Shown piece by piece: positions 53,818 through 64,000 of a DNA stretch of 64,000 nt. Position 1 is the first letter of the stretch; the number at the start of each line of letters is the position of its first letter. Origin of the DNA: Thereva unica (Eukaryota > Arthropoda > Insecta > Diptera > Therevidae); NCBI GenBank assembly GCA_949987705.1, contig OX465281.1:224411978-224475977 (forward strand). The letters are read 5' to 3'. Below the pieces are notes generated by a model. That model did not search any database. It worked only from the letters and a program-made list of their open reading frames with translations, and had not been told where the DNA came from. Made by a program: the position numbers and the translations under genes.

Positions 53818-55814
53818 CTGTACATCTATATACAGCTGTGCTGTAAACAAGAACCTGCTCAGGTAAAAAAAAAACTTAATTAGATACTATGCCATAGGGA
53901 TTTTGAAGAGATCTTAGACTTTGCCACACTTAAACCTATGCTTCTGCGGAAACCGTGTACGAATTTAGGCACTTGGCTTTCATGTACTTCCTTGTAATTT
54001 TATTTTAGTAAAGCAATCAATTTTGTACTACAGGTCTTAAATCTACCTTTCGTCCTTTTTAGTGCTCTCAGCACTCTCAACTTTGTTTCCACTTTGTTGC
54101 CTTCAAACCGAAAAGAAGTTCAGAATGACACAAAAAAAATTTAATCACGGTACCGTATTTTTTTTTTTTTTTTTTTTCATTTCAGAAGGAACATTCCAGG
54201 ATTACAAATGAAGTCAAGAGCTCACGAGTTACGAGGATATAAAAACAATTCAAGAGGATGAGCACAAGATGATGAGGTTCTCGGGAACATGAATAATTGA
54301 AATGGTTAGAAGCCCTCTCTGGTTTTGCTTTTGTTGTGTTTGTTTATAGATATATATTATATATACACACATATGTATATATTTTTGGGATGTTCCTGCT
54401 CCACTTTTTGTTTTGTGGAGTGTTGCGTATGTGCTAACCTGCCCTTACGGTTGACAACAAAACGTGAATGATGGAAAGTGAAGAGGAAAGCCACCCGCCA
54501 ATGTGGCGAGCAAACCCGTATGACATAGAGAAATACGAGAAGTAGCAGGTCCATCATCCTTTATGGGTGCACTTATCCCTAATAAGCTACCATTCATCCC
54601 CTCAAGTTGGCATCCGCCCTCTGGCATTGTTATTCATGCCGTGATTCAAGGTCGATTATTGACGCCCTTCAATGGATCCCACTAAACGTTCATAATTAAT
54701 TCGATGGGTAATAATCGTTGCTGCAAATGAGGAATACTAAATGCCACTTGGATTAAGGACAAACAGCGGAGTCGGACCCTTTTCGGCCATTGTCACATCG
54801 GTGGAAGTTATTTATCGGAAAGGAATAACCCGGCGGGTGACCGGTGTCCCACATTTTCTAGATAATTAAATCTCCAGCGATAACTTTTCCCCCGCAAATA
54901 AAGTATTCTAGATGCCGGTTATGGGTCGCCTGTTCGTTATTGTTACAAGCTGAGAATTTATTGGCTTCGTGTCGTTAAGGGCAAACGTGGCTGGGGCGCG
55001 CAGAAAGTAAATTTTATATAATGCTCTTGTTGATAGTCAGCCGGAGTTGACTAGGCGAAGCTAATAAATTTTCACTTTTATTCCGTGAAAAAGAAAGGCG
55101 AAGGAAGAACAGTGAAAAAGAACTTAAACTCAGGATTTTTCTAGGATTTTTATTGCCTCCGCGAAAATATTAATCTATGAAGTTAATCTTTCAAGAAGTT
55201 TTTCTCAACACAACCATTATGATCTATTTTAATATTTATGCGTATTAGATCCGTGTTTTTTTGATGAATTGGCTGGTTCATCGCCATACAAAAGCGAAAA
55301 CCCAGGTTGTATCTGGGTCTCTATCGGGGTTACTGGGAAATTGTACAATTTCCCTGCCCTTCAGAATGCCACCAACTTCAAGCCGGAGGAAAAATGTCAT
55401 TTAAATTTTGTAAATAAGTGAGTTTGAGTTATAATGGAAGACAGAAATTTCTAAGTATCGGGAAGACTAGTTTTATTAAAATTGATTTAATATATATATT
55501 ATATTTCTACTCAACCCAGGTATCAGAGCTAAGTCGAGCTGAGTCGACCATAACTGAAATCGACTACCGTCTACACGTAGTTGAACTCGGGTTCAACCTA
55601 AGTTCAACTAATCATGTATATGTACTAAATGCTATCTGAATATTTTGTAAAAAATCAAGAAGGCGGTTCCAAGATTTCGGCCGATTTTGGCAATTGTGTT
55701 CGACCGAGCCCATGGATATCGAATAAAAAAGTACGACAGGTAGAGAATACAGAACCTAATATGGCCGCAGTAGAGAGACTAGGCTGAGCTCCTAGACAGA
55801 CTAGAATTGACTGG
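53818..55814. other. No gene recognised
   Basis: T-run at about 54,158-54,178, (TA)/(CA)-rich stretch at 54,350-54,382, otherwise unassigned. Unsupported frames only. Confidence 0.35.
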
Positions 55815-56180
55815 TTTGATCAGGACTATAAATCAACAATAAAAGAAAGAAACCAGAACCACCATCACATCGCAACGCCCACAAGAGCAATGACGGAAGT
55901 CTTTAAGCTAAAAGAAGAACTGCAGACGAGCTGTGCAGAAATAAGAAGAGTGAGTATCTAAATAGGAGGAAGAATTAGGCAAGCCTTCTAACTACAGAGG
56001 CATCGCACTCCTCAGCAGCAGGTACGAAACCTTCACACTCCTTGTGAAGTAAAAACTAGAACCTAGAGCGAAAACCATTATGGAATCATATCAAACTGGT
56101 TTCAGGGCAAACAGGTCAACATCAGACCGACTGCTCACCTTAAAGCAAATTCTGGAGAAAAATTGGGATAGGACTATAAA
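55815..56180 (+). pseudogene. RTE-like non-LTR relic, linker and RT start
   Basis: First frame: WFDQDYKSTIKERNQNH, then RAMTEVFKLKEELQTSC, the basic linker between endonuclease and RT in RTE/Jockey-like elements. Then NYRGIALLSSRYETF near 55,995 and, in the next frame, TGFRANRSTSDRLLTLKQI near 56,098-56,155, matching RT blocks 'NYRGI.LL....K....IL' and 'Q.GFR..RST.D....L'. It breaks off before the catalytic Asp. Confidence 0.75.
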
Positions 56181-56299
56181 TATACTAGCTGGGACCCGGT
56201 ACGCCTCGCTGCACCCATAAGCCAACAGTAGGAAATAAAAACCATCCATTGACTTGGTATTTTTCGAGATATGAATTTTCCACAAATGATGTGCCTCAA

Positions 56300-56870
56300 A
56301 ACACGGGTACAAGGGTCTTCAGACGGCCTCCATGGATCTAACGGTATATTTAGAATATACATTGCTTATTGTATTCTACTTATCATTCCCTTTCATTTAA
56401 TACCCATTTCGAGGTGGTTGTGAAGAAAATGGTAATCCGACCTCTTGAGATGGCCGCCATCTCTCTAACGGTATATTGAGTATACAATATTGCTTATTGT
56501 ATTTCAGTTTGGTTTCAATAGCGTCATGGCTTACCTATTGTTTGACAGCTGCATAAATTGAAATTGCCATTAAATGGAATGATTCAATTTAATGACAATT
56601 TTACATTTACGAAGCTGTCAAACAATAGGTAGGCTATGAAGGTATTGAAACTAAACTGAAGTGAAAAATCCCAAAATTTCCAATTTTTTAGATTTTTCAG
56701 CTGTTCGTTTCGGTTGAGGGTATAAAAAATAGCCTACGATCTATTCTCAGACCTACCAAATTTACGCAAAAAATCGGTCAACCCGTTTCGGGGGATTTCA
56801 ATAAGAAACAGTGTGACACGAGATTTTTACCCTCAATAGTCATATAACTCGATAAACAGAGTAGCTGCGC
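56300..56870 (-). mobile_element. Second Helitron-like element with the same hairpin, reverse orientation
   Basis: On the - strand: sequence with GGGTTGACCGATTTTTTGCG and AGATCGTAGGCTATTTTTTA, a sub-5' motif I associate with insect Helitron-like elements, then the hairpin at 56,504-56,660, then two diverged minisatellite-like units (56,320-56,500) with GAGGTGGTTGTGAAG and GGTAT motifs shared with the 26-kb array. So the order 5' motif, hairpin, minisatellite is kept in both copies, but only about 1.5-2 units are present here. Confidence 0.6.
56504..56660. repeat. Long hairpin, second copy
   Basis: CATGGCTTACCTATTGTTTGACAGC... pairs with GCTGTCAAACAATAGGTAGGC...; arms about 70 bp with few mismatches. 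Clear homolog of 25,942-26,083. Confidence 0.85.
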
Positions 56871-57130
56871 GGGATCTTATTGAAATTAGGAGTCCCCTCA
56901 AAGCGAGTAAGGTGCTGCGGCCTAGTGAGCGAAGCGTCCGAAAAATTTTTTTGCTTCATTTAATGGGGCCACACAAATCAGTATATGGACCACAGGTCAC
57001 CAAATCGCACAACACGAGCACATATGGGCCATTTTGCGTAAACTCCCGGGTGGGGTGGACAGGCTCCTATGAAAGAAAGGCCGAGCGAAAATTGGTTTTT
57101 GGATTCTCTGGGGCCTCTCTTTGAATGTTT
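56871..57130. other. No gene seen
   Basis: A 70-aa frame (56912-57124) without recognisable content. Confidence 0.3.
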
Positions 57131-57365
57131 GCACAGGGCCTGGGCACTGTTGCCCCTGGCCTGAAAGTCAAGTCGTCACGATACGACAAGTCATTTGAGT
57201 TGAAGAAAGTGACGTTCCAGTCGAGTTATGGCTTTCAGTACAGGGACCTAAGCTCAACATAACATTTCCACTCTAGACCCTTGTGCTAAAAAGCGTAATT
57301 CGGCTGAAGCGTCACTTTCTTTAACTCAAATGACTTGTCACGAAACACGACTCGACTGTCAGCAA
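57131..57365. mobile_element. Short hairpin element related to 18,728-19,281
   Basis: Arms AAGTCGTCACGATACGACAA..TCATTTGAGTTGAAGAAAGTGACG and the complement on the right pair with few mismatches. The right side shares 'CACTCT...GACCCTTGTGCT.A.A..CGTAATT...CTGAA.CG' with the element at 18.7 kb. Boundaries are approximate. Confidence 0.55.
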
Positions 57366-58374
57366 TCTGGGTTTTCATGCATTCCCAAAATCAAATTTTG
57401 TACACTTGTATACTTTTCTCTTACCACCAAAAAACCCACTAGCCACTAGATACAATTTTTTCCTACTAAAGGCAAGTCTAAAGTACTAGGATATCAACGC
57501 TGTTTATGCATATTACATTGTATACCATTACATCATTTTACTGCAATTTAAAAACTACCAGCGTTAAAATAGAGCAACTTACTTTTCAACCTATAGTTTA
57601 AACAAACCATAATTTAAACTTCTTGATGTTGAACTTGTACGGGTTTCTCAAGTTATTATATGTACGTACTCATACTCCTGTTCATCAATTTCAAGTTACT
57701 GATTCGTGGAAGGCGCTTGGAGCCAATGGAAGCCAAAAAACATTTCAAATTATAGTTGCTGCGTTCTAAGAAGAACAAGTCTTTTGACGACATACTAAAT
57801 TAAAGGTGAACTATTTCGAAAGTCATATAAACAATTTTATCCTTAAACTAATATTTTATATTTTGTCGAATAATTCCTGGTATTTATTGAGCCCATAAGG
57901 AAACACAATTAAAACTTTGTATTTTACAAGTCCGATAATCAAATTCCAAGCACACGTCTTGACAATACAATATTTTACCTAAAATAAACTGCTGTTTTCT
58001 TGACTTGTACATAGAAAAAGCAACTCCTCCTCCAAATATGTGACTACAGTTTCACCATCATCAATGTGAGTTGCAAGAAAGTGAATTAAAAGTTATTTGA
58101 ATTTCTGGCGAGCTTTTCTTGTTTTCAAAGCATTCTTTAGCTTCTGCAAAACATTTCTTGGCTATGATTTTTCCGGTTATGAAAGTATGAAATTATTCTT
58201 ATGGACCCCATTCACGTTTGGGTCTACAGTTTTGAATCCAGTCGTCTCGAATGTTTAAAATGCCTGATTACAGTTTTGACAGTCCGGAGTTCAGTCCGAT
58301 GAAAACCAAACTTTTGAATTTTAAAGGGCACAAATTTCTGCCTCAGGATAGCCTCTTTACCTGGTAAGGTAGAC
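57366..58374. other. No gene seen
   Basis: AT-rich unassigned sequence. Confidence 0.35.
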
Positions 58375-58730
58375 CACGGTCCTGGTTATGGGAGGTGATG
58401 CAAATGCACACCATACACAATGGGGCAGCACGAACACCAATGACAACTAACTTTTAACTTTTTAACTAAGCTACTAGACACCAAGGTGGTCAGTCATCAG
58501 CGGAATGGTAACATGTAGCATAACATGCATACGTATCGTACCTATTTCGAACTGATGGAAGTGCGATCTCAACCTCCTAGCGGTAGCCACTGGTAACTAT
58601 TCTATGAGAGAGGACAGGCTAATGTCATCGGGCTAGTCCCTTCCATGCAAGGTTGGCGTGAGGAGCAACATGCCTTGGATAGTGGAATAGACAACGTCAA
58701 CGACAGCAATGGAAAAGGTAAAGCGATTTA
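58375..58730 (+). pseudogene. Non-LTR endonuclease relic (R1/Jockey-type)
   Basis: VMGGDANAHHTQWGSTNTND near 58,387-58,446 is the 'GDFNAHH..WGS..TN..G' block of the AP-type endonuclease. Later sequence with W-R-E-E resembles the 'W.VS.E...SDH' end. Frames are broken. Confidence 0.75.
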
Positions 58731-59860
58731 CGAATTTTCTTATCTAATGTTCGAATTCGTACTCGAGCTACAGAACATCTAATAGAAATATTACTGAACT
58801 GGTGTAGCCTTATTAACTCCTTTTAAAAGGGTCTTCTTTTTTCTCCTTATAGACTACACAAATATGTAAACGTATGAATAAAAACAAATACAAGTTGTTT
58901 TTAGAAAGCTTTTCGATATACATACGTACAGCTATGCAAACTGGAATGAATAAATTTTTGTGCTCTGATTATTTACAAAACGGTTTAATTAACTAAAAAT
59001 TTTTAAATAAAAACAAATAAGTAAAACAAGAAAAAAAAAACAGTGGGTGTGTGTACTTATGTACGCGCATTAGAAGTTATACTTCTTTGGCATATAAATA
59101 ACTAATTGGATTCTTATTATTTTCATGCGTTGGAAGTTGGAAGCATCATGATGCCGACGCGCTCTAGCCTGCAGATTATACCGGACTCAAATCCTAACTG
59201 AAATCACCTATACTAGTTGACTTATCAGGGCTAACTACAATGGTTTTAAGATGCCTCATCAAATTTTCTTAAGACCGGCTGATTTCCTGTCAACACGCAA
59301 AGAATGTTCATATGCGCGCCAGCTGGTTCAGCTCTTATCTACCTGATAATACTGCTGCTATTTCTAAGCCTTACTCTCTTCCTTTTGGTTTCTTTCCACC
59401 TTAGCTACCAATAGAGGATATTTAACTTCTCCTCCACTTTATTCCATAGATCACACAATGGTAACATTATAGTCTTCTTTGCTCTTAGCCGTGCCTTTAG
59501 CTGTCGGTTACAGCGCAGCAGTTTCCTTGGCTAATCTTCGACGCTCCAAAAGGGCATAAATTGAGCGCCACAGGGTAACTGAAATATCATACAAAGAGTT
59601 TCGGGCAAATACAGCATCATTTATGGTACCGTGCCGTGTATTTGAAACCAATCGATCATTATTCAGCGCTAGATTTACATAATTTTGGAGAAAGTTAATA
59701 GGTGGACAGGAATCTTCGCCTCTGCCAAGAACTTCTTCTCAGTCTTTTTTGTATGGCCATAATACTTGTTTCAAAAATTAGATTTTTGATTTGGAGCAAA
59801 TACTGCCTATTATACTGTGGAGCGGATACCGCTATCACAACTTGTAAATTCAGACTGCTT
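58731..59860. other. No gene seen
   Basis: Possibly decayed sequence between the endonuclease and RT relics; nothing recognisable. Includes a 63-aa + frame (59702-59893) that runs into the next relic. Confidence 0.35.
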
Positions 59861-60665
59861 CACAGAACTAACTTCTCAACCGTTCAAAATTGAATCTGGA
59901 GTTCCCCGAGGCTCCATTTTAGGCCCCAAGCTTTTCAATATATTTATACACGACTTCCCCAACACAATTCCCCTTCTTAACACAACTTGCATATAATACG
60001 CTGATGATACACTTGTTTGGAATACAAGTCTCACCTATTAAAACCACAGAAGAACTCCAAACACACGTCAACAAAATAATAGATAACCTAGATAAATGGA
60101 ACGTAGAATCAGGGAAAAGTTTAATAACCTCTCAGGTAAAGACATAGAAACGGAATCTCTCAGGTGAAGGACATAGAAACGAGCAACGGTAATCAAAACT
60201 CTGGAAAATAATCATTAATGGTCACACAATTATTTTATGAAGTACCTGGGAGTCCAGATGCATCACAGATCCATGTGGAACCCGCACGTAAGACTCAAAC
60301 TGATAAACGCCCGTATAATAGTAACTAGCCTAAAGCCGTTAATGAAATCTAGGACGCAGCAACAGAAACTAAAAACTTGCGCTATAAGACAATAGTACGA
60401 CCAGTACTAACCTAAGCCTTCACAATATCCACAAAGGTGGCAAATAAGTTGCAGTTTTTGGAAAGGAAAATACTTAGACACTGTACCTTCCTCTATATTG
60501 CAGCGGAAAATGGGCAAAAAGTACACCAATCCTGACATACATGTTCCAGCTAATGCAAAATAGACCTCGCAATCATGCCCCCGAATGAATTGGTAAGAAA
60601 AATAGCTAGTGAAGGCATTATGAAAGCAGCAGAGTTACCAAGTAAATACACGCCAAACGAAATAT
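59861..60665 (+). pseudogene. Non-LTR reverse transcriptase relic (Jockey-like)
   Basis: GVPRGSILGPKLFNIFIHDF near 59,898-59,960, then YADDTLVWNT near 59,998-60,027 in another frame, then KYLGVQMHHRSMW near 60,242, LKPLMKS and the C-terminal FLERKILR near 60,456. Many stops and frameshifts. It may be the 3' half of the element whose endonuclease is at 58,375. Confidence 0.8.
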
Positions 60666-61609
60666 AAATGAATAAATAGTAAACTTGAACACCTAAAAAC
60701 ATCAGCCTACGAGCGAACTAGAAATTAAGTATACTAGTAAAATAGCACTGACAAATGTAAGTCAGCGATACAAAAATAAAATCACAGCTAGTTTGGCGCA
60801 ACCAATCTGTTTGTGCCTAAAACACTACGAATCTTCCTATGCCCACGAAAATCCGAGCTGATGAATCGAACATGAAATTTATTTCCCTCCATAGCCTCGG
60901 CATAAAAACCCCCTCACCCAACGACATCGTGAACCAGCATCGGCTACGAATTTCCATATGCCCATAATTAAATAATGATAATCCCAGTGCGCATGAAGAA
61001 TGTAAGTTGAAATGCTTGCCCTCCATTGCCTCCACCCCTTCGCCCATATCCTCCGTGCTAAGCCTTCTCCTGTGTTGCGTTGCGTTACGAATTCCTCAAA
61101 ATTCACTCTCATAATATTTTTCAAAACGCGCCTAAAGAAGTATAACTTCAAAAATTATATAATAAAAAAACAAATAATTACCAAGAAAAAGGGGCATTTA
61201 ACTAACTATAACTACACAATATAATGATTAGTCAAATAAACGTCAAATTTATATAAACTCGAAGTGCTATCTTGTCATACTCGATGGTTGCGTTCGGTGT
61301 AACGATTAATTTTAATTAAGTTCAAACAAAATTGATTGGATTGGGGCTGCCTCGGTGTTCATTGCGTTTCTCGTTTTATGAATAAATATGCTGCCGTAGG
61401 TATCTAAATATATTGGTGTGTTCACATGTTTTTCCAATTTCAAACCGCTCTTATTGAAAAAGTGGTTGTTCTGAATCATATGTTTAGCCACTGAAGACTT
61501 TTCTGTCTTGTTATTTTTAAAGTCGTTTGCATGTTCTTTAAACCACTTATCGATAGTTTTTTTTTGTTTGACATATGTATGTATATTGAACTGATTTCAT
61601 TACGTTAAA
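60666..61609. other. No gene seen
   Basis: Short unsupported frames on both strands (60817-61151 -, 61012-61224 +). Confidence 0.35.
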
Positions 61610-62255
61610 GAAAGTGATCCGAGATTCGGGCGTGAAGACAGCTGTACAAGAAGCTTTCACTTAGATTAAGCGGGCGGAAGGAAATCTGGGACTGCACATT
61701 AACGAAAGAAAAATAAAGTACATGGTGGCCTCGTCTACAAGAACACCTAACCTACAATCAAGGTAGAGGAACACGAATTTGAAGTGGTAAAATCATACAC
61801 CTATCTTGGGTAAATAGTAGTATCCGATGACTAAGCCAACAAAGCCTACAATAGTCTGTCAAGGCTCTTTAAATCGAAGCATCTAACCATAACGTCTAAA
61901 CTTTTACTATATAAGGTGCTTAGCAAAAAGCACTCAAACTTCTTAGCCGTGTTCGAGAGGAAAATACTTTGGAGAATTGTTGGCCCCTAATGTGATGAAG
62001 GACGATTCCGGAGACTCGACGAGATATACGAGCGCTATCGCTCCGGTGGCCAGGGTATCTAGCTCGTGTGAGTGAAGATGAGCCTTCTCGGAAAGTTGTT
62101 GGCGGTAAGGCCTATGGGGTGCAACAGCGAGGGAGACCCAACCTTCGCAGGAAGGATGGCGTAGACCAGGACGCCCAGAGTTTAAGGATGCCAAACTGGA
62201 TGACATCGGCTCAGAATCGGGGCCGGTGGAGAGATCACGGCTGAAGTGTAGCCAC
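61610..62255 (+). pseudogene. RTE-like non-LTR C-terminal relic
   Basis: GLHINERKIKYMVAS near 61,690 (the 'GL.IN..KTK.M' block), then YTYLG near 61,798, FERKILWRIVG near 61,950, RLDEIYERYRSGG near 62,014, RVSEDEPSRKLLA near 62,072 and GRPEFKD...LDDIGSE. This is the usual C-terminal series of RTE-type elements, spread over three frames with many stops. Confidence 0.8.
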
Positions 62256-62439
62256 TATCTATCACTCACAGTTACTCATCATTTTAGAGCACTGAAAGCA
62301 ATATTTGAAAAATTTAATGCTTTCGTTGGCAATTTCCCCGCACCTCTCAAGGTGTGATAGAGCAAAATGAGCATTCAGCCTAACCCCGGCTGCTGCTTTT
62401 GCGATTGAAAATGTCGTGGGCACGGCTATAATACCTGCG

Positions 62440-63010
62440 AAGGGCTTTTGAGACGAAGCTGCCTCTAGGCTGGCTCCTGAAAACCAAAAAACTTGTGGAA
62501 AGCATTGCAAACGCAGATGTAATCGTAGAGTCACCAACTCTTAAATACCTCGCCCGTCTCCGCCCTCTCCTGTCCAATGGGCTCTAACTCTATCCCAGAG
62601 CCGGATGTGACATCAACCAGTTCTATAAGCATCGATGGACCCTCGGACACTGGGGATACTGGGTGTTCAGTAACCTACGCTAACTTGATAATGGTTCCAA
62701 AGCCACAAAGTATTTTCATTTCGCGTTTCTCCCCTGAAACTGCGCCGAGGTAATTAAAGAATACTTAAGGGAACAAGCAGTTAATCACGAGACTGTCTCC
62801 TATCAGAAGATCAGCAACGCTTCCAAACCGGTCGCGTCTTTTGTTCTGACTGCACCGGCTAATACCGCTGACAACTTTTTAGATCCCATGTTCTGGCCTT
62901 TCGGTGTGTTTTGTTCCCCGACCACGTGTGCATAGTACTCCCGAAACTCTACAGGTCTTAAGATCCTTTTCCTTTATTACCAAAACGTGCGTGTATCAGA
63001 TCCAAAACCC
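62440..63010 (+). pseudogene. ORF1 relic of the same family as 37,300-37,830
   Basis: DNA-level similarity is obvious: GTGGAAAGCATTGCAAACGC, then TTTCATTTCGCGTTTCTCCC, then CCAAAACGTGCGTGT all have counterparts at 37.3-37.8 kb. It keeps the SRFSP and FWPFG regions in broken frames. Confidence 0.75.
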
Positions 63011-63542
63011 GCTTTAGTCAGACAGGATGTAAAAAAAGCAGTTTTGTAAATTTAGAGGTACTGAGGTACTAGAGTAGGAGGTACTGGAGTATGCAAAATA
63101 TGAGGACCGAATCCCGTCAACAGATTTCAGTTGAGAAAAGCTCAAAGAGGTATAATACGGATGTTGCCGGACTATTTTTGGGTCCAATTTTTTTACCCCC
63201 TCTTTTTTTATTGGCACCTCTACTGTTTCCGTGGCCCGCTTTTTGACGATAGATTTTGATGAGCACTGAAACATTTTTAAAAATTAGTTCTAGCTCATCA
63301 CTCTTATTATTATTTCTCGCTGCCAATATTTCATTCTTGTAAACGAACGTGCAGACTTTCCGAGAGTAAAATACAGGTCAGCTTTCATATTGGTTGGGCT
63401 GAGGCCTTTGAAATAAAAGTATTGTATCACATAATGATGACTTATTTTCTCCATTTTCACAAATTTACTGTTTATAGATTGGGTACATTCTAATACAGTG
63501 ATATTTTTCAAACAACTACCGTCATCTCTAGTCAGGCCGGAT
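63011..63542. other. No gene seen; insertion between ORF1 and RT relics
   Basis: Starts with a short repeat of TA(C/G)TGGAGTA/GGAGGTACTG (63,055-63,092). No endonuclease is visible, so it was deleted or replaced. Overlapping - strand frames (63014-63511) show nothing recognisable. Confidence 0.35.
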
Positions 63543-64000
63543 CTTTACGGGACCACCCTCGTATGATAGGTTTGGGGAAATTTATAGCCCCATGTCCAGT
63601 GTAACAACCAATCTAACTAGTGGGCACGCTGACACCCAGCTAATAAATGGTATATCTCTTTCTGTTGACGAGATTTTGACGGGTCTGAACAATCTTGACA
63701 TTAAAAAAGGTAATGGTCCCGACCTTCTCCCTCCTATTTTCTTGCAGAGCTGCTCAAAACATATTGCATTCCCTCTTTATCTCCTCTTTAACAAATCTTT
63801 ATCGTTAGGAAAGTTTCCCACGCTATGGAAGAAATCCTACCTAACACCAATCTACAAATCCGGTGATAAGCACTCGGTGGACAACTATAGGGGCATTGCC
63901 ATTTTATCATCAATTCCTAAGCTTTTTGAAAAACTAGTTTATGACAAGATTGCCCCTCTTATCGACCCATACCTTAACGAACAACAGCACGGTTTTCGGA
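63543..64000 (+). pseudogene. Non-LTR reverse transcriptase, N-terminal part, open to the window edge
   Basis: About 152 residues without a stop in frame 1, running off the right edge. VDEILTGLNNLDIKKGNGPD is the RT entry motif, then FPTLWKKSYLTPIYKSGDKH, NYRGIAILSSIPKLFEKLVY and NEQQHGFR. It follows the ORF1 relic of the same family and resembles the RT at 39.1-39.5 kb (LWK.S...P...K.G, NYR.IA.LSSIPKLFE). The endonuclease part before it is missing, so the element is at least 5'-damaged, though this stretch itself is open. The first Met in frame is at 63,592. Confidence 0.8.

Noticed and set aside
63014..63511. Three overlapping - strand frames
   Set aside because: No motif, and they overlap each other in different frames between two + strand non-LTR relics.

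Overview
The window looks like repeat-rich, AT-rich nuclear DNA of an insect, most likely a fly. The grounds are the mix of element families (arthropod-type Polinton/Maverick, BEL/Pao, Jockey/CR1-like, R1-like and RTE-like non-LTR relics, Helitron-like, hAT-like and Harbinger-like pieces) and a BEL primer-binding site that fits an insect-type tRNA-Phe 3' end. I found no convincing host gene, rRNA or functional tRNA.

Left block (1-14,200). Bases 1-6,360 are one end of a Polinton/Maverick (adintovirus-like) element: the tail of an ORF entering from the left, a probable minor-capsid gene now in two overlapping frames, a short basic minor virion protein, the major capsid protein, a small protein, the adenain-type maturation protease and a basic protein, all on the + strand with 3-bp, 1-bp and 4-bp junctions. 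Two short genes read back on the - strand. Outside them lies a partly duplicated terminal zone (units A and B, 6,359-6,654 / 12,821-13,887). It is split by a full-length BEL/Pao retrotransposon on the - strand (6,908-12,774) with LTRs that look identical, a PBS, a PPT, a 5-bp target duplication and an unbroken 1,776-aa polyprotein. No Polinton DNA polymerase catalytic domain, integrase or packaging ATPase is visible here.

Middle and right (14,200-64,000). This is an element graveyard. Non-LTR relics lie at 15.1-16.9, 19.4-20.1, 27.7-29.0, 37.3-40.2, 49.2-51.7, 55.8-56.2, 58.4-58.7, 59.9-60.7, 61.6-62.3 and 62.4-64.0 kb; the last has an open RT frame that runs off the right edge. Two Helitron helicase relics sit at 20.6 and 36.9 kb. 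Two related Helitron-like elements with a central hairpin sit at 25.8-26.8 kb (carrying a 128-bp minisatellite) and 56.3-56.9 kb. Inverted-repeat elements are frequent (14.5, 18.7, 22.4, 23.3, 29.7-31.9, 45.2, 45.9-47.0, 51.1, 52.6-53.8, 57.2 kb), several nested in others.

The only sets that still look like coordinated coding units are the Polinton virion module and the BEL element. Everything else that is recognisable is broken by stops or frameshifts. The long stretches at 32.8-36.9, 41.1-45.2, 47.0-49.2 and 53.8-55.8 kb show no gene I can recognise. All comparisons were made by eye without alignment software.
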